Source: Gammaproteobacteria bacterium RIFOXYD12_FULL_61_37 (lineage in GTDB: Bacteria; Pseudomonadota; Gammaproteobacteria; Chromatiales; Chromatiaceae). From it: DNA of 64,000 nt. The notes beneath the pieces are model-generated. The model had not been told where the DNA came from, made no database searches, and saw only the letters and a list, made by a program, of their open reading frames with translations. Numbering within the stretch: position 1 is the stretch's first letter; every line of letters starts with the position of its first letter. The DNA lies in contig MGZB01000028.1 of the NCBI GenBank assembly GCA_001801995.1, positions 46,095-110,094 of the forward strand, written 5' to 3'. The position numbers were made by a program, and so were the translations under genes. Below, one piece after another: positions 9,675 to 20,002 of this stretch.

Positions 9675-10940
9675 ATGCCTTCAAACGCTGCCAGCTCGCA
9701 GAACCATAAGCACCGAATCCAGCCTTTCTGGAACCGGGTTCCCGACTTTTTCCTCTATGTGCTGAGTCCGACGCCCCTGATCCTCTGCGTCGTCTTCGGC
9801 GCCCTGACTGCGCTGCTGCCCTTTTGGCCGGTTTATCTGCTGCTCTTTGCCCTGATGACGAAGTATGCCTTCGAGGCTCTGATCCGCACCTCGGAAGGGG
9901 ACCTGGACCCGCCGGGACTGGCCGCCGATGTCTTCAACGAGAATTTCGGCCTGGTGTTCAAGCAACTGGCGATCTATCTCATCACGGGCGCGATCATCCT
10001 CTCCCTGGTCTTGAAAGGGATGCTTGTTCCCGCCAAGGCCATGGGCATTGCCTTTCTCTTTCTGCTGCCCGCCATGACCATGGTGCTGGCCTCCACCAGC
10101 AGCCTCCTGTCCGCCATCAACCCCATCATGCTCATCGGCATGGTGACGCGCGTCGGCTGGTCCTATCTCGGGCTCTACGGCCTGTTGCTGGTGGTCTATA
10201 TGGCGGAGTCAAACGCCCAGGGGTTTCTGCTCAGCCGGGTGGGGCCTCAAGCGATCTTTCCCCTCTACAACGCAGTGAACTTCCTCTTTTCGGTGCTGGC
10301 CTACCACATGATGGGCTATCTGCTCTATCAGCATCATGAAGCGCTGGGCATCTCGCAACGGATCTTCGAAAGCGAATCCCATGACCCCACGGGGGGGAAG
10401 CTGGAGCAGTTCCACGCCTTTATGGAAAAGGGCATGACGGAGGCCGCCAAGGCGGAACTGATCGGCCGCGTCAGGGACGAGCCGGTCAACGCCGAGCTGA
10501 GGCGCAAGCTGTCCGCCTTCCTCATGGTCCATGGCACGGAAGACGACAAGGTCAAGTTCGCGCGCTACATCATCCCGATCCTGGTGGAGAACGGTCAGGC
10601 CAACGAGGCCGGCAGACTCTATACGGATCTGGCCGCCGGCAGTGCCGGTTTCGCCTTGGGGCGGGCCGATCATTACCTGGCCTTGATCCGGGCGCTGAAC
10701 ACCATGGGGCAGGGCAAGGCCGCCTTCGCCCTGGCCAAGAACATCCACAAGCGCTTTCCCAAGGAAACCGAGGTGGCGGACATCTACATCGAGATGGCCC
10801 AACTCGTCAGCCACAAATTCAGCCGGGACGATCTGGCCCTACAGATGCTGGGCTTCGTGCTCAAGAACTACCCCCGGCACCCCCGCTGCGGCGAGGCGGA
10901 ACAGTTGGCGCAGACCATCAAGCGTTTGGCTTCGACCTGA
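9675..10940 (+). CDS. Integral membrane protein with cytosolic helical-repeat C terminus, function unknown
   Basis: A 421-residue protein. Residues 25-240 contain about five or six hydrophobic segments (around 33-65, 99-125, 127-150, 160-185, 200-225), resembling the YjgN/DUF4013-type membrane proteins. From about residue 250 it is soluble and helical, with TPR-like repeats (NEAGRLYTDLAAGS, QGKAAFALAKNIHKRFP, DLALQMLGFVLKNYP). I do not recognise a specific function. The ATG at 9675 is preferred, with AAGG at 9662-9665 about nine bases upstream; a GTG at 9666 in the same frame is also possible. It is monocistronic and convergent with the J-domain gene. Confidence 0.75.
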   Translation: MPSNAASSQNHKHRIQPFWNRVPDFFLYVLSPTPLILCVVFGALTALLPFWPVYLLLFALMTKYAFEALIRTSEGDLDPPGLAADVFNENFGLVFKQLAIYLITGAIILSLVLKGMLVPAKAMGIAFLFLLPAMTMVLASTSSLLSAINPIMLIGMVTRVGWSYLGLYGLLLVVYMAESNAQGFLLSRVGPQAIFPLYNAVNFLFSVLAYHMMGYLLYQHHEALGISQRIFESESHDPTGGKLEQFHAFMEKGMTEAAKAELIGRVRDEPVNAELRRKLSAFLMVHGTEDDKVKFARYIIPILVENGQANEAGRLYTDLAAGSAGFALGRADHYLALIRALNTMGQGKAAFALAKNIHKRFPKETEVADIYIEMAQLVSHKFSRDDLALQMLGFVLKNYPRHPRCGEAEQLAQTIKRLAST

Positions 10941-10949
10941 AGGTATTTT

Positions 10950-10973
10950 CACAGCCTCTCAGCTTAGGCTGTG
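10950..10973. terminator. Hairpin between convergent genes
   Basis: CACAGCCT (10950-10957) and AGGCTGTG (10966-10973) form an 8-bp stem with an 8-nt loop, directly abutting the stop codon of the minus-strand gene and 10 bp after the stop of the plus-strand gene. No clear T-run on either side, so it may stop RNA polymerase weakly or act as a 3' end stabiliser. Confidence 0.45.
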
Positions 10974-12107
10974 TCAAAACTTCAAGTCACCCAGAAAGTC
11001 GTCGAAGTCATCCATGCCCCTGTCCATGCGGTAATTCTTGAGCCAGGCCTTGAGGTGCTTCACATCCTTGAAGCGGTTGAGGTCATGTTTGATCTGGTTG
11101 ATTTCGAGCCGCAACCCGTCGAGATCCCTCTTGAACCTACTGATGGCCCGCTGGGGCGTGAGCTGTTCGAAGGGCATTAACTGCAAGTTCATTTTGAGGG
11201 TCATCTCGACCTCCTGGACCTCGTCCTGGAGCTGGTCCAGTTGGCCCTGCAAGACGCGGTTGAAGTGTTTCAGGCGGTCCTCGGCGATGTTGTTGATATG
11301 CGCCTGGTCGATCTGCTCCACCGCCAGTTGCAGCTCCAGCAGTTGCAGCAGGTCCTTTTTCTTGTAGGCGACCGTCACCCGCTGCATCAACTCCGTCTTG
11401 CGTTTGTGTTCCTCCGGGTCCTGCTCGCGGTCGGGATGCAGGGCTGTGGTCAGTTGCCGGTAAACGGCCCTGATCGCCTTGCCGGCGTCTTCCTCGGCGG
11501 CCTTCAGTTCGGCCTCTTTCTTGAGCTGCTTGGCGGTCTTTTTGCGCTTGCCGCGCCGTTCCTCGTGTTGCTGCCGCTGGGCCTCGATCCGCTCCCGCAG
11601 GCGTTCCGCCATCAGCTCGGGATTCTCCAGGTCGATTTCCTCGTCGTCCATGTCGATGCCCAGGCTGCCCTTGAGTATGGATTTCATTACATCGTTCGAG
11701 AAGTCGCCTATTTCCTGGGATTCCGTATCGAAATCGGCCTCGCTGTATTTGTTGTAGAGGGGCTTCAGCTCCTCCATGCCGTGCTGGTTGATCAGATCGG
11801 CGCAGGTGTCGAGAATCAAGTGGGCCATCTTCTCCCGCTGTTTGGCGGTGAAGCCCTTGACGGCGTACTGCTCGTCCAGCAGCTGGGCCAACTCGGCCCG
11901 ATAGCCGCTATAGGTTTTGAGCAATGGCTCAAGTTTCTCGGCCGACAGCTTCTGCAAATAGGGGATGGTCTCCTGCCAAACGGCCAGAAGCTGCTTCTGC
12001 TGGTCGATCTTCTTGATCAGGCTGTTGAACTTCTTTTGCGCGGGGGAGAGCTTCGCCAGTTTGGCTTCTCCCTCAATGCGGACGATATTGCTGTCGGGTT
12101 TGAGCAT
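10974..12107 (-). CDS. J-domain protein (DnaJ-like co-chaperone) with long coiled-coil regions
   Basis: A 377-residue protein with a J domain placed centrally, about residues 205-250, with the HPD motif at 224-226 that stimulates DnaK ATPase. The preceding 160-205 segment is very rich in Lys, Glu and Arg and the 265-320 segment is a heptad-like helix, so the protein is probably elongated. It lacks the Gly/Phe region and the zinc fingers of DnaJ. The client is unknown. It is transcribed alone, divergent from the GGDEF-EAL gene across a 157-bp gap (12108-12264) that should hold both promoters. Confidence 0.85.
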   Translation of the reverse strand: MLKPDSNIVRIEGEAKLAKLSPAQKKFNSLIKKIDQQKQLLAVWQETIPYLQKLSAEKLEPLLKTYSGYRAELAQLLDEQYAVKGFTAKQREKMAHLILDTCADLINQHGMEELKPLYNKYSEADFDTESQEIGDFSNDVMKSILKGSLGIDMDDEEIDLENPELMAERLRERIEAQRQQHEERRGKRKKTAKQLKKEAELKAAEEDAGKAIRAVYRQLTTALHPDREQDPEEHKRKTELMQRVTVAYKKKDLLQLLELQLAVEQIDQAHINNIAEDRLKHFNRVLQGQLDQLQDEVQEVEMTLKMNLQLMPFEQLTPQRAISRFKRDLDGLRLEINQIKHDLNRFKDVKHLKAWLKNYRMDRGMDDFDDFLGDLKF

Positions 12108-12264
12108 GGCGGCCGGACCTGTGTTTGAGGTTGGACCATTTTATCCATCCCTCTCCGGTCCCACCGGAAAATTTGGGCATACCAGGACAAAATGCCCGGC
12201 TAACGGAAGAGGCGTTTTTTGCTAGGCTTAACAGGGCAGGCTCGCAGGCCTGGAATTCACTGGC

Positions 12265-15200
12265 ATGAGAGAAATGACCCACAGCCGCGCCACCCGCATC
12301 TTTCTTCCCCTGTTGGCCCTGGCCACGCTCCTGGCTGTCGTCGGTTTCGCCTTTCACCTCTACTGGGGGGAGGAACAGCGCCTGGAACGCGAGATCGCCC
12401 AGCACCACCGGGAGATCGAGGTCTTCCACCGCGCCCTGCTCCAGGGCCGGGCCGATAAGCTGGGGGCGGCGCTGAAGGCCATCCTGCTCGACCCCCGCCT
12501 GCCCAAGCCCTTCCGCGCGGGGGACCGCGCAACCCTGTTTGCCCTGTCCGCGCCCCTGTTCGAGCAGTTGCACAAGGACTTCGGGGTTACGCATTTCTAT
12601 TTCCTGGGGCCGGACCGGGTCAATCTGCTGCGGGTCCACCAGCCGGAGCGGTTCGGCGATCGCATCGACCGCTTTACCGCCATCCAGTCCCAATCGAGCG
12701 GAGGTATCGCCAGCGGCGTCGAACTGGGGCCGCTGGGAACCCTGACCCTTCGCATCGTGGCCCCCTTGCACGACGAGAAGGGACTGGTCGGTTACCTGGA
12801 ACTGGGCGAGGAGGTCGAGGATCTGCTCGCCCAGATCGCCAGGGCCTTTAGCGGCGAGGATTATCTGTTGCTCGACAAGGGGTTTCTGAAGCCAGAGGGC
12901 TTCGCCGACGGCATGAAGATGCTGGGACGGCAAGCGGCCTGGGACCGTTTCCCCGGTTTCGTGGTGGCAAGCCACTCCGATTCGGCCCTTGCGCCCGAGG
13001 CGGCCGGGTTGCTGGCTGGGCTGCCGCCCAAGGATATCCCGTCATACCAGGACATCCACCGGGATGGACGCTTCCTGGGGCTACATCTCTTTACCCTGAC
13101 TGATGCCGGTGGCCGCGCCGTCGGTCGCCATGTCCTGATCACCGATCTGACGGCGCGTCATGCCCTCATCCGGGATGTCCTTTTCCGCGAGGGGCTGCTG
13201 GTGCTGGTCTTGGCCGTCACCGCCATCGGCGCCTTTTTCTGGCTGCTCAAACGGCGCGAGCGGGAGTTGGCCGGGAGTTACGCCCGGTTGGAATCGGCCC
13301 ACCGGGAGCAGTCGGTCATTACCGGGCTGTTGCGTATCGGTCAGGGCGAGACCGGATTGAAAGGGCAGCTCGAAGCGGCCATCGAGCTGCTGACCGGCAT
13401 CCCCTGGCTGGCGGTCGAGTCCAAGGGGGCCATCTTCCTCGTCGATAAGGGCGACGCCTTGCGCCTGATGGCCCAAAGCAACCTGCCCGCCGAGCTGCAA
13501 ACCCGGTGCGGACTGGTGCCCTTCGGCCATTGCCTCTGTGGCCGGGCGGCAGTGGAGCGCCGCATCGTTCATGCGGGCCACCTGGACGGGCGCCATGAAA
13601 TTCACTATCCCGGCATGCCCGACCATGGTCACTACTGTATTCCCCTGCTGTCCGGCAAGCGCCTGCTCGGGGTCCTGACCCTCTATGTGGAAGCGGGGCA
13701 CCGGCTGGCGGAGGCGGAAACGGGTTTTCTCGATTCCCTGGCCCATACCCTGGCAGCCCTCATCGAACACGGCCGCGCCGAAGAGCGGCTGCGCCACGCC
13801 AACCGGGCGCTCCGTCTCATCAGCGATTGCAACATGGCCCTGGTTCGCGCCCAGGAAGAGGGCGCGCTGTTGCAACGGATCTGCGACATTCTGGCCGGTC
13901 CCGACGGCTACCGGCTGGCCTGGGTGGGTTTCAAGGAATGGGACGAGGAACGCAACGTGCGCCCGGTGGCGCGCGCCGGGGAGAGGAGCGACTATCTGGA
14001 CGAGGTCTGTATCCACTGGAGCGAGGACGCCTATGGTCAGGGACCCACCGGCAAGGCGATCCGGTCTGGTCAATCCCAGGTCATGCATCACATCGACACC
14101 GATCCGGCCTTCGCCCCCTGGCGCGAACAGGCACTCAAGCGAGGCTATCGCTCTAGTCTGGCGCTACCTTTGCTGGTCGAGGGCGAGGTCATAGGCGCGC
14201 TCCATTTCTACGCTGGTGAACCGGATGCCTTCGACGAGGAGGAGGTGTGGTTGCTGCAAGAGCTGGCCGATGACCTGGCCTACGGCATCCGTCATCTGCG
14301 GGGCGAGCAGGCCCGCCGTCAGGCCGAGGAGCGTTTGCGCCTGTTGAATCAGGCCGTGGAATCGGCGCAAAACGGCATTCTGCTGACCGATGCCCGCGAG
14401 GGGCAGCAACCCATCATCTACGCCAACCGGGCCTTCGAGGGAATCACCGGCTACAGTGCCGCCGAGGCGCTGGGACGCAACCCCGCCTTCCTGGCGGGCA
14501 GGGACCGGCAGCAACCCGACCTGGAACAGATCCGGGCCGCCGTGCGCGAAGGCCGCGAGGGCGGCGCCACCCTGCGCAACTACCGCAAGGATGGCAGCCT
14601 CTTCTGGAACCATCTGCACGTCGCCCCGGTGCTGGACGGGAATGGGGCGGTCAGCCACTTCGTGGGCGTCATCGACGATGTCACCCAGGAACGGCGCTAT
14701 CTGGAGGAACTGGAGCACCAGGCCACCCACGACGAACTCACCGGCCTCTGCAACCGCAACCTGCTGCGCGACCGTCTCGGCCAGGCCATCGCTATGGCCG
14801 AGCGCGGCGGCCACCCTATGGGCGTGCTGTTTCTGGACCTGGACCGCTTCAAGCTGGTCAACGACAGCCTGGGCCACGCCGTGGGCGACGAACTGCTCAA
14901 GTCCGTGGCGAAGCGCCTGCTGGGCTGCATCCGCGAGGTCGATACCCTGGCCCGGCACGGCGGCGACGAATTCGTGCTGGTCCTGCCGCAACTGGAGTCG
15001 CCCGAGACCTGCGCCATCTGCGCCCAGCGCCTGCTGGCCGTCACCGGCGAGGCACTGAAGATCGGTGGAGAGGAACTGCGCATCACCCTCAGCATAGGCA
15101 TCGCCACCTATCCCCGCGATGGTTGCGACGCCGACAGCCTGCTGAAGAATGCCGACGCGGCCATGTTCCGCGCCAAGAACGACCGCAGCGGCTTCCGCTT

Positions 15201-16017
15201 CTTTACCGAAGACCTCGGCATCCAGGCCCAGGAACGCCTGCGCCTGGAGCGGGATCTGCGCCGGGCGCTGGAAGACGGCGAGCTGCTGCTCCACTACCAG
15301 CCCCAGGCCGAGATGGAGAGCGGGCGCATCATCGGCATCGAGGCCCTAGTGCGCTGGCGTCACCCCCAGGAGGGCCTGATCCCGCCCATCCGCTTTATTC
15401 CCCTGGCCGAGGAGACCGGGCTGATCCTGCCCCTGGGCGAATGGGTCCTGCGCGAGGCCTGCCGTCAGGCGGCCGCCTGGCGGGACGCGGGACTGCCGCC
15501 GATCACCATGGCCGTCAACCTCTCCGTCCATCAGATCGAGCACAGCGATCTCCCGGCGACGATCAAGGAGATACTGCTGGAGACAGGACTGGATGCCGGG
15601 CGGCTGGACCTGGAGATTACAGAGAGCCTGTTCATGGAACGGCAAGGCGTCATGGAACGGCGGATGGGCGAATTGAAGGCGCTCGGCTGCCAGCTCTCCC
15701 TGGACGACTTCGGCACCGGCTACTCCAGCCTCAGCGCCCTCAAGCGCTTTGCCTTCGACAAGCTCAAGATCGACCGTTCCTTCGTCATCGACCTGCTCGA
15801 TGATCCGGGCGATGCCGCCATCGCCCAGGCCATCATAGCCATGGCCCAGACCCTGGGCCTCAAAGTCATCGCCGAGGGGGTCGAGACCGCTGAGCAATAC
15901 CAGTGGCTGGCTGGGCACGGTTGCGACGAGATGCAAGGCTACTACCTCAGCCGTCCCCTGCCGGCGGAGGAGCTGGAGAAGCTGTTGCGCACGCCGGGTT
16001 TCCATCGCGATGCCTGA
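12265..16017 (+). CDS. Membrane sensor GGDEF-EAL protein (Cache-like, GAF, GAF, PAS, GGDEF, EAL)
   Basis: A 1250-residue c-di-GMP turnover protein. Two membrane helices (about 11-32 and 309-328) flank a periplasmic sensing domain of about 270 residues. Cytosolic modules are GAF (about 360-500), GAF (about 515-680), PAS (about 690-810), GGDEF (815-985) and EAL (990-1240). The cyclase signature GGDEF is intact (899-903) with the inhibitory I-site R890-x-x-D893 in its normal place. The phosphodiesterase motifs are also intact: EAL (1026-1028) and DDFGTGYSS (1147-1155). Both activities may therefore be possible, with the sensory domains setting the balance. It could affect exopolysaccharide output of the glycan locus downstream, but no direct link is visible. 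Confidence 0.95.
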   Translation: MREMTHSRATRIFLPLLALATLLAVVGFAFHLYWGEEQRLEREIAQHHREIEVFHRALLQGRADKLGAALKAILLDPRLPKPFRAGDRATLFALSAPLFEQLHKDFGVTHFYFLGPDRVNLLRVHQPERFGDRIDRFTAIQSQSSGGIASGVELGPLGTLTLRIVAPLHDEKGLVGYLELGEEVEDLLAQIARAFSGEDYLLLDKGFLKPEGFADGMKMLGRQAAWDRFPGFVVASHSDSALAPEAAGLLAGLPPKDIPSYQDIHRDGRFLGLHLFTLTDAGGRAVGRHVLITDLTARHALIRDVLFREGLLVLVLAVTAIGAFFWLLKRRERELAGSYARLESAHREQSVITGLLRIGQGETGLKGQLEAAIELLTGIPWLAVESKGAIFLVDKGDALRLMAQSNLPAELQTRCGLVPFGHCLCGRAAVERRIVHAGHLDGRHEIHYPGMPDHGHYCIPLLSGKRLLGVLTLYVEAGHRLAEAETGFLDSLAHTLAALIEHGRAEERLRHANRALRLISDCNMALVRAQEEGALLQRICDILAGPDGYRLAWVGFKEWDEERNVRPVARAGERSDYLDEVCIHWSEDAYGQGPTGKAIRSGQSQVMHHIDTDPAFAPWREQALKRGYRSSLALPLLVEGEVIGALHFYAGEPDAFDEEEVWLLQELADDLAYGIRHLRGEQARRQAEERLRLLNQAVESAQNGILLTDAREGQQPIIYANRAFEGITGYSAAEALGRNPAFLAGRDRQQPDLEQIRAAVREGREGGATLRNYRKDGSLFWNHLHVAPVLDGNGAVSHFVGVIDDVTQERRYLEELEHQATHDELTGLCNRNLLRDRLGQAIAMAERGGHPMGVLFLDLDRFKLVNDSLGHAVGDELLKSVAKRLLGCIREVDTLARHGGDEFVLVLPQLESPETCAICAQRLLAVTGEALKIGGEELRITLSIGIATYPRDGCDADSLLKNADAAMFRAKNDRSGFRFFTEDLGIQAQERLRLERDLRRALEDGELLLHYQPQAEMESGRIIGIEALVRWRHPQEGLIPPIRFIPLAEETGLILPLGEWVLREACRQAAAWRDAGLPPITMAVNLSVHQIEHSDLPATIKEILLETGLDAGRLDLEITESLFMERQGVMERRMGELKALGCQLSLDDFGTGYSSLSALKRFAFDKLKIDRSFVIDLLDDPGDAAIAQAIIAMAQTLGLKVIAEGVETAEQYQWLAGHGCDEMQGYYLSRPLPAEELEKLLRTPGFHRDA

Positions 16018-16143
16018 TCCGGCTTTACCGTTATCTTTAAGGACGATATATCAGCCATAACTCATGATATGGTGGCTTGAATCATCCATTCATCCACCTT
16101 CGATCTGGTTGCAACCGCCTCACAATCTCAGAAGGAAATCCCC

Positions 16144-17145
16144 ATGGCCTTTCGTCCACCTGTCATACCGCCGTCGCACCTGGGTGGCTTGCCGCCAGGC
16201 TTGAACGGCCTCCTGTTGCCGGGACTGGGCGGCCTTGCGCTCATCATCGCCGTCTGGTCGTCCTGGTACACCGTCCCCAGCGACTCCATCGCCGTGCTGC
16301 AACGCTTCGGCAAATTCCAGACCGAGACCCAGCCGGGGCTGCATTTCAAGATCCCGCTGGGCGTCGATACCGTCACCGTTCTGCCCGTCAAGCGCCAGTT
16401 GAAGCAGGAATTCGGCTTTGCCACCGAAGGGGCGACCAATCCCGATCAATCTTCCGAGTCGCCCGGAGAGGAAGCCCCCATGGTCACGGGCGATCTGAAT
16501 GCCGCGCTGGTGGAGTGGGTGGTGCAGTACCGCATCTCCGAGCCGGTCAATTACCTGTTTGCGATACGCGCCCCCGGCACGACCCTGCGTGATCTGTCCG
16601 AATCGGTGATGCGCGAGGCGGTCGGCGACCGTACCGTGGATGAGGTCATCACCATCGGGCGGCAGGAGATCGAGACCGAGGCGCTGGTCAAGATGCAGCG
16701 GCTCGCCGCCCGCTACAACATGGGCATCAGCGTCGATCAGGTGCAGTTGAAGAACATCAACCCGCCCGCCCCGGTGCAGGGTTCCTTCAATGAGGTCAAT
16801 CAGGCGCAGCAGGAGAAGGAGAAGCTGATCAACGAGGCCCGCCGCGACTACAACAAGTTCATCCCGCTGGCCGAGGGCGAAAAGGATCAGCGCATCCGCG
16901 AGGCCGAAGGCTACCGCCTCAAACGCATCAACGAGGCCGAGGGCGATGTGTCGCGCTTCAATGCCGTGCTGGCGCAATACCTCAAGGCCCCCGAAGTCAC
17001 CCGTCGGCGCCTCTATCTGGAGACCCTGCGGGATGTCCTGCCCGCCGTCGGCAACAAGGTGATCGTGGATGAAGGCATGAAGGGCATCCTGCCCCTGTTG
17101 AACCTCGACAAAAAGCAGCCGCAAGCAGAGAGGGCCGCGCCATGA
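16144..17145 (+). CDS. HflK-like SPFH/prohibitin membrane protein
   Basis: A 333-residue protein of the HflK family. A short proline/glycine-rich N terminus is followed by a membrane helix (about 22-42) and an SPFH domain (VPSDSIAVLQRFGKF ... GLHFKIP), then a charged coiled coil (about 220-290). HflK pairs with HflC to form a cage around FtsH and controls its proteolysis. AGAAGGAA sits about 7 bases upstream of the ATG. The stop overlaps the hflC start by 4 nt, so the pair is translationally coupled. The canonical hfq-hflX-hflK-hflC-purA neighbourhood is absent, so this may be a second, paralogous pair. Confidence 0.88.
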   Translation: MAFRPPVIPPSHLGGLPPGLNGLLLPGLGGLALIIAVWSSWYTVPSDSIAVLQRFGKFQTETQPGLHFKIPLGVDTVTVLPVKRQLKQEFGFATEGATNPDQSSESPGEEAPMVTGDLNAALVEWVVQYRISEPVNYLFAIRAPGTTLRDLSESVMREAVGDRTVDEVITIGRQEIETEALVKMQRLAARYNMGISVDQVQLKNINPPAPVQGSFNEVNQAQQEKEKLINEARRDYNKFIPLAEGEKDQRIREAEGYRLKRINEAEGDVSRFNAVLAQYLKAPEVTRRRLYLETLRDVLPAVGNKVIVDEGMKGILPLLNLDKKQPQAERAAP

Positions 17146-18101
17146 AGCATTTATTCCTGATCCTTCTTGCCCTGGCAGCCGTCCTGTTGCTCAACGGTTT
17201 CTACACCGTCGGCGAGGCCCAGCAGGTCATCCTCACCCAATTCGGCAAACCGGTTGGTGAGCCCGTCACGGAGGCGGGCCTCAAGCTGAAAATGCCCTTC
17301 ATCCAGACCGTCAACCGCATCGACAAGCGTGTGCTGGAGTGGGACGGCAGTCCCTCCGACATGCCGACCAAGGACAAGCTCTACATCTCGGTCGATCTCT
17401 TCGCCCGCTGGCGCATCACCGACCCGCTGCCCTATTTTCTGCGGTTGCGGGACGAACGTAGCGCCCAGTCGCGGCTGGACGACATCCTGGGCAGCGAGAC
17501 CCGCAACGCCGTCGCCAAGCACGAGCTGATCGAAATCATCCGCACCACCAAGGATCGCAAGCCCCTGCAAGACGCCACCCTGGCCACCACCGACAGCAAC
17601 AACAAAGTCGGCACGCTGGTCCCGATTCATAAGGGCCGCGAGCAGGTCGAGCGGGAAATCTTTGCCGCTGCCGCCGAGAAGGTCAAAGTGTTCGGGCTCG
17701 AACTGCTCGACATTCGCTTCAAGCGCATCAACTACAACAGCAGCGTACAGCCGAAGATCTACGACCGCATGATCAGCGAACGCCGCCAGATCGCCGAACG
17801 CTTCCGCTCGGAGGGCAACGGCGAGGCGGCGCGTATCCGGGGCAACATGACCCGCGATCTGGACAAAATTCAGTCGGAGGCCTACCGCAAGGTGGAAGAG
17901 ACGCGGGGCGAGGGCGATGCCAAGGCGGCCGAAATCTACGCCGCCGCGTACAACCAGACAGCGGATGCCGCGAAGTTCTATGAGTTCATCCGCACCCTGG
18001 ACACCTACAGGTCGATCATCACCAAGGACGCCACGCTGGTACTTTCCACCGACAGCGATCTGTTCAAGTTCCTGAAAGGGATAGACGCGCCGGCGAAATA
18101 G
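17142..18101 (+). CDS. HflC-like SPFH/prohibitin membrane protein
   Basis: A 319-residue partner of the preceding HflK-like protein. An N-terminal membrane helix (about 3-20) is followed by FYTVGEAQQVILTQFGKPV and an SPFH domain. The C-terminal half contains the long helix with ISERRQIAERFRSEG and RGEGDAKAAEIYA repeats typical of HflC. It would form the hetero-oligomeric FtsH-modulating complex with HflK. Transcription of the pair probably ends in the large inverted repeat that starts 5 bp after the stop codon. Confidence 0.9.
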   Translation: MKHLFLILLALAAVLLLNGFYTVGEAQQVILTQFGKPVGEPVTEAGLKLKMPFIQTVNRIDKRVLEWDGSPSDMPTKDKLYISVDLFARWRITDPLPYFLRLRDERSAQSRLDDILGSETRNAVAKHELIEIIRTTKDRKPLQDATLATTDSNNKVGTLVPIHKGREQVEREIFAAAAEKVKVFGLELLDIRFKRINYNSSVQPKIYDRMISERRQIAERFRSEGNGEAARIRGNMTRDLDKIQSEAYRKVEETRGEGDAKAAEIYAAAYNQTADAAKFYEFIRTLDTYRSIITKDATLVLSTDSDLFKFLKGIDAPAK

Positions 18102-18105
18102 CCTC

Positions 18106-18152
18106 TGCCACCGGCAAGGGGGGCGGCCATGCCGCCCCCCTTGCCGGTGGCA
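18106..18152. terminator. Perfect 22-bp inverted repeat after hflC
   Basis: Left arm 18106-18127 and right arm 18131-18152 are exact reverse complements, with only CAT as loop. It is very GC-rich (runs of six G and six C). No T-tract follows, so it is either a hairpin that stabilises the hflKC mRNA 3' end, a factor-assisted terminator, or a mobile palindromic element. Confidence 0.75.
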
Positions 18153-18284
18153 GCGATTCGGGCTGCGCGATCACCACGGCAATTCATGAAATATCCGGGT
18201 TAATTTCCGGTGCGGACTGTGCCTGGTTTCTGGTGAAATAGCCGATTTCACGACTGAACGGCTGTGACCACCCCAGGACAATAC

Positions 18285-19061
18285 ATGGACCTTTCCCCCA
18301 TCACCCCTCTGCTCTTCACTACGCTCTGGTATCTGATCCCCCTCACCATCCTGAGCGGCATTCTCAGCTCCCCCCGGTTCAAGGGCATGGTGGGCGAGGC
18401 CGTCGTCAACTGGCTCGCCAAGCGGAAGCTCGACCAGAACAGCTACCGTCTGGTCAAGAACGTCACCCTGCCCACCGAGGACGGCAGTACCCAGATCGAT
18501 CACATCATCGTCTCGATCTATGGTGTGTTCGTGGTAGAGACCAAGAACCTGCGAGGCTGGATCTTCGGGGGAAGGCACAATCAGACCTGGACGCAACGGA
18601 TATATCGGCAGGCCTACAAGTTCCAAAATCCCCTGCGGCAAAACCACAAGCATTGCAGGACGCTCGCCGACCTACTGGGCCTGGCCGATCACCAGATCCA
18701 CTCGCTGATCGTCTTCATCGGTGGCAGCACCTTCAAGACAGAGATGCCGGAAAACGTGACGCAGGGCATGGGCTACATCCGCTTCATCCAATCCAAGACG
18801 GAGCCGGTGCTCACGGGGCACGAGGCCCAGGAAATCATCGAAAAGATCGAAAGCGGAAGGCTGGCAGCCTCCTACAAGACCCATCGCGAGCATGTCCGGC
18901 ATGTCCGGCAACTCATCGCGGCGAAGCAAGACGAACCGGCCTGTCCCAAATGCGGCAGCGCCATGGCGGTGCGGGAGGCATTAACCGGCCCCAACAAGGG
19001 AGAGCGGTTCTACGGCTGTAGCGACTTTCCGAGATGCCGGAAGACGGTCCCGATCGTTTAG
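18285..19061 (+). CDS. NERD-domain nuclease-related protein with C-terminal C4 zinc finger
   Basis: A 258-residue protein. A hydrophobic N-terminal segment (about 8-28) probably anchors it to the membrane. The NERD domain follows (about 35-150): GEAVVNWLA, then IDHIIVSIYGVFVVETKN with D72, E85 and K87, the restriction-endonuclease-like catalytic pattern. The C terminus (219-255) is a topoisomerase-type C4 zinc ribbon, C220-x2-C223 ... C245-x5-C251. NERD proteins are suggested to act on DNA, but substrates are largely unknown. ATG 18285 is chosen because AGGA lies 6 bases upstream; a GTG at 18264 is in frame. Confidence 0.87.
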   Translation: MDLSPITPLLFTTLWYLIPLTILSGILSSPRFKGMVGEAVVNWLAKRKLDQNSYRLVKNVTLPTEDGSTQIDHIIVSIYGVFVVETKNLRGWIFGGRHNQTWTQRIYRQAYKFQNPLRQNHKHCRTLADLLGLADHQIHSLIVFIGGSTFKTEMPENVTQGMGYIRFIQSKTEPVLTGHEAQEIIEKIESGRLAASYKTHREHVRHVRQLIAAKQDEPACPKCGSAMAVREALTGPNKGERFYGCSDFPRCRKTVPIV

Positions 19062-19153
19062 GGGCTGTGCATTTTTCTGGGGCGGTATATGTTGCCTGGA
19101 GAATTGCCCTGTCCAACTGTGGTGGCAGGCAAGATACGCCCCAGGTGCTGAAA

Positions 19154-19188
19154 CGAAAAACCCCGCCAACACTGGCGTGCGGCGGGGT
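19154..19188 (-). terminator. Rho-independent terminator of the RES-Xre operon
   Basis: Read on the minus strand, ACCCCGCC (19188-19181) pairs with GGCGGGGT (19167-19160) around a 13-nt loop and is followed by TTTTT. It lies about 85 bp past the RES stop codon. The rest of the gap 19062-19273 holds no gene that I can support. Confidence 0.8.
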
Positions 19189-19273
19189 GGGTTATTGCAG
19201 AATACTGAATTTTGCTACGTTTAGCGAGGCTCCGCCTCAGACCCTCGCGAGCGTGTCGACTCTCAAGAGCCTC

Positions 19274-19990
19274 CTATGAAAAATTGGTCACATCCAAGGT
19301 AATCCAGGCTACCCCCGGCTGCTTCTCCACCGCGATCTGTCTGCCATCTAGTCGATAGGTCAGCTGGCAGTTGTGCCTGGGGTTGGAAAGTACGCCCGGA
19401 TTGAAGACCACCAGGTTTTCACCCGCAGGCCGACGGACCGATTGGGTCAGAAGACCGGGGTGGCCCTCGCGGTGAATCCTGGATCCCACCGACTGACAAA
19501 ACGCATAGTCCGAAGGATGCAGGAGATCCGGGTGTTCGTCGGCCGCTTTACGGAAATCCAGCAGTGCTGCTCCGCAGGCGACCGAGTAGACCTTCCGCTC
19601 GGTAACGACCCCTGACCGTTCATACCCCGCATCCATCAACAAGCCCCGGTACCAGTGGTAGGCGGACTCATAGACCGTGGTTTCGACCGACTCCGAGCCG
19701 TACCAGATCCCGTATGTGCCATCGGAATACCGACTGGACTGCCAATTCCTGAACGGCCAAATGATGGCGTTGAACCATTCAGCGTCTTCAAACGGACGAT
19801 CGATGATCGGCGTACGGGAGCGGTATGGCGGTGGCTTGACTTCGTCCTCGACCTTCTGCGCCAGCAGCCACCCGGCTGGATCATCCGTCAGGTCATCAAA
19901 CAAGTCCTGCGACTGACGCAATGAGACGATGTTGCGTGCAACATCCTGGTGAACGTCGGCCAGTGTGAGTTGAGCGAACAGGGAGTTCAT
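19274..19990 (-). CDS. RES-domain toxin of a RES-Xre toxin-antitoxin system
   Basis: A 238-residue protein with the RES family residues R87 (RYSDG), E108 (VYESAYH) and S184 (LTQSVR). RES toxins such as MbcT and Res degrade NAD+ in the cytosol and arrest growth. This member is somewhat longer than many (150-230 residues) because of about 50 extra N-terminal residues. The antitoxin gene ends 12 bp upstream, so the two form one operon. The pair lies just outside the glycan locus, a common place for accessory addiction modules. Confidence 0.88.
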   Translation of the reverse strand: MNSLFAQLTLADVHQDVARNIVSLRQSQDLFDDLTDDPAGWLLAQKVEDEVKPPPYRSRTPIIDRPFEDAEWFNAIIWPFRNWQSSRYSDGTYGIWYGSESVETTVYESAYHWYRGLLMDAGYERSGVVTERKVYSVACGAALLDFRKAADEHPDLLHPSDYAFCQSVGSRIHREGHPGLLTQSVRRPAGENLVVFNPGVLSNPRHNCQLTYRLDGRQIAVEKQPGVAWITLDVTNFS

Positions 19991-20002
19991 TCAAACGCCA
20001 GA

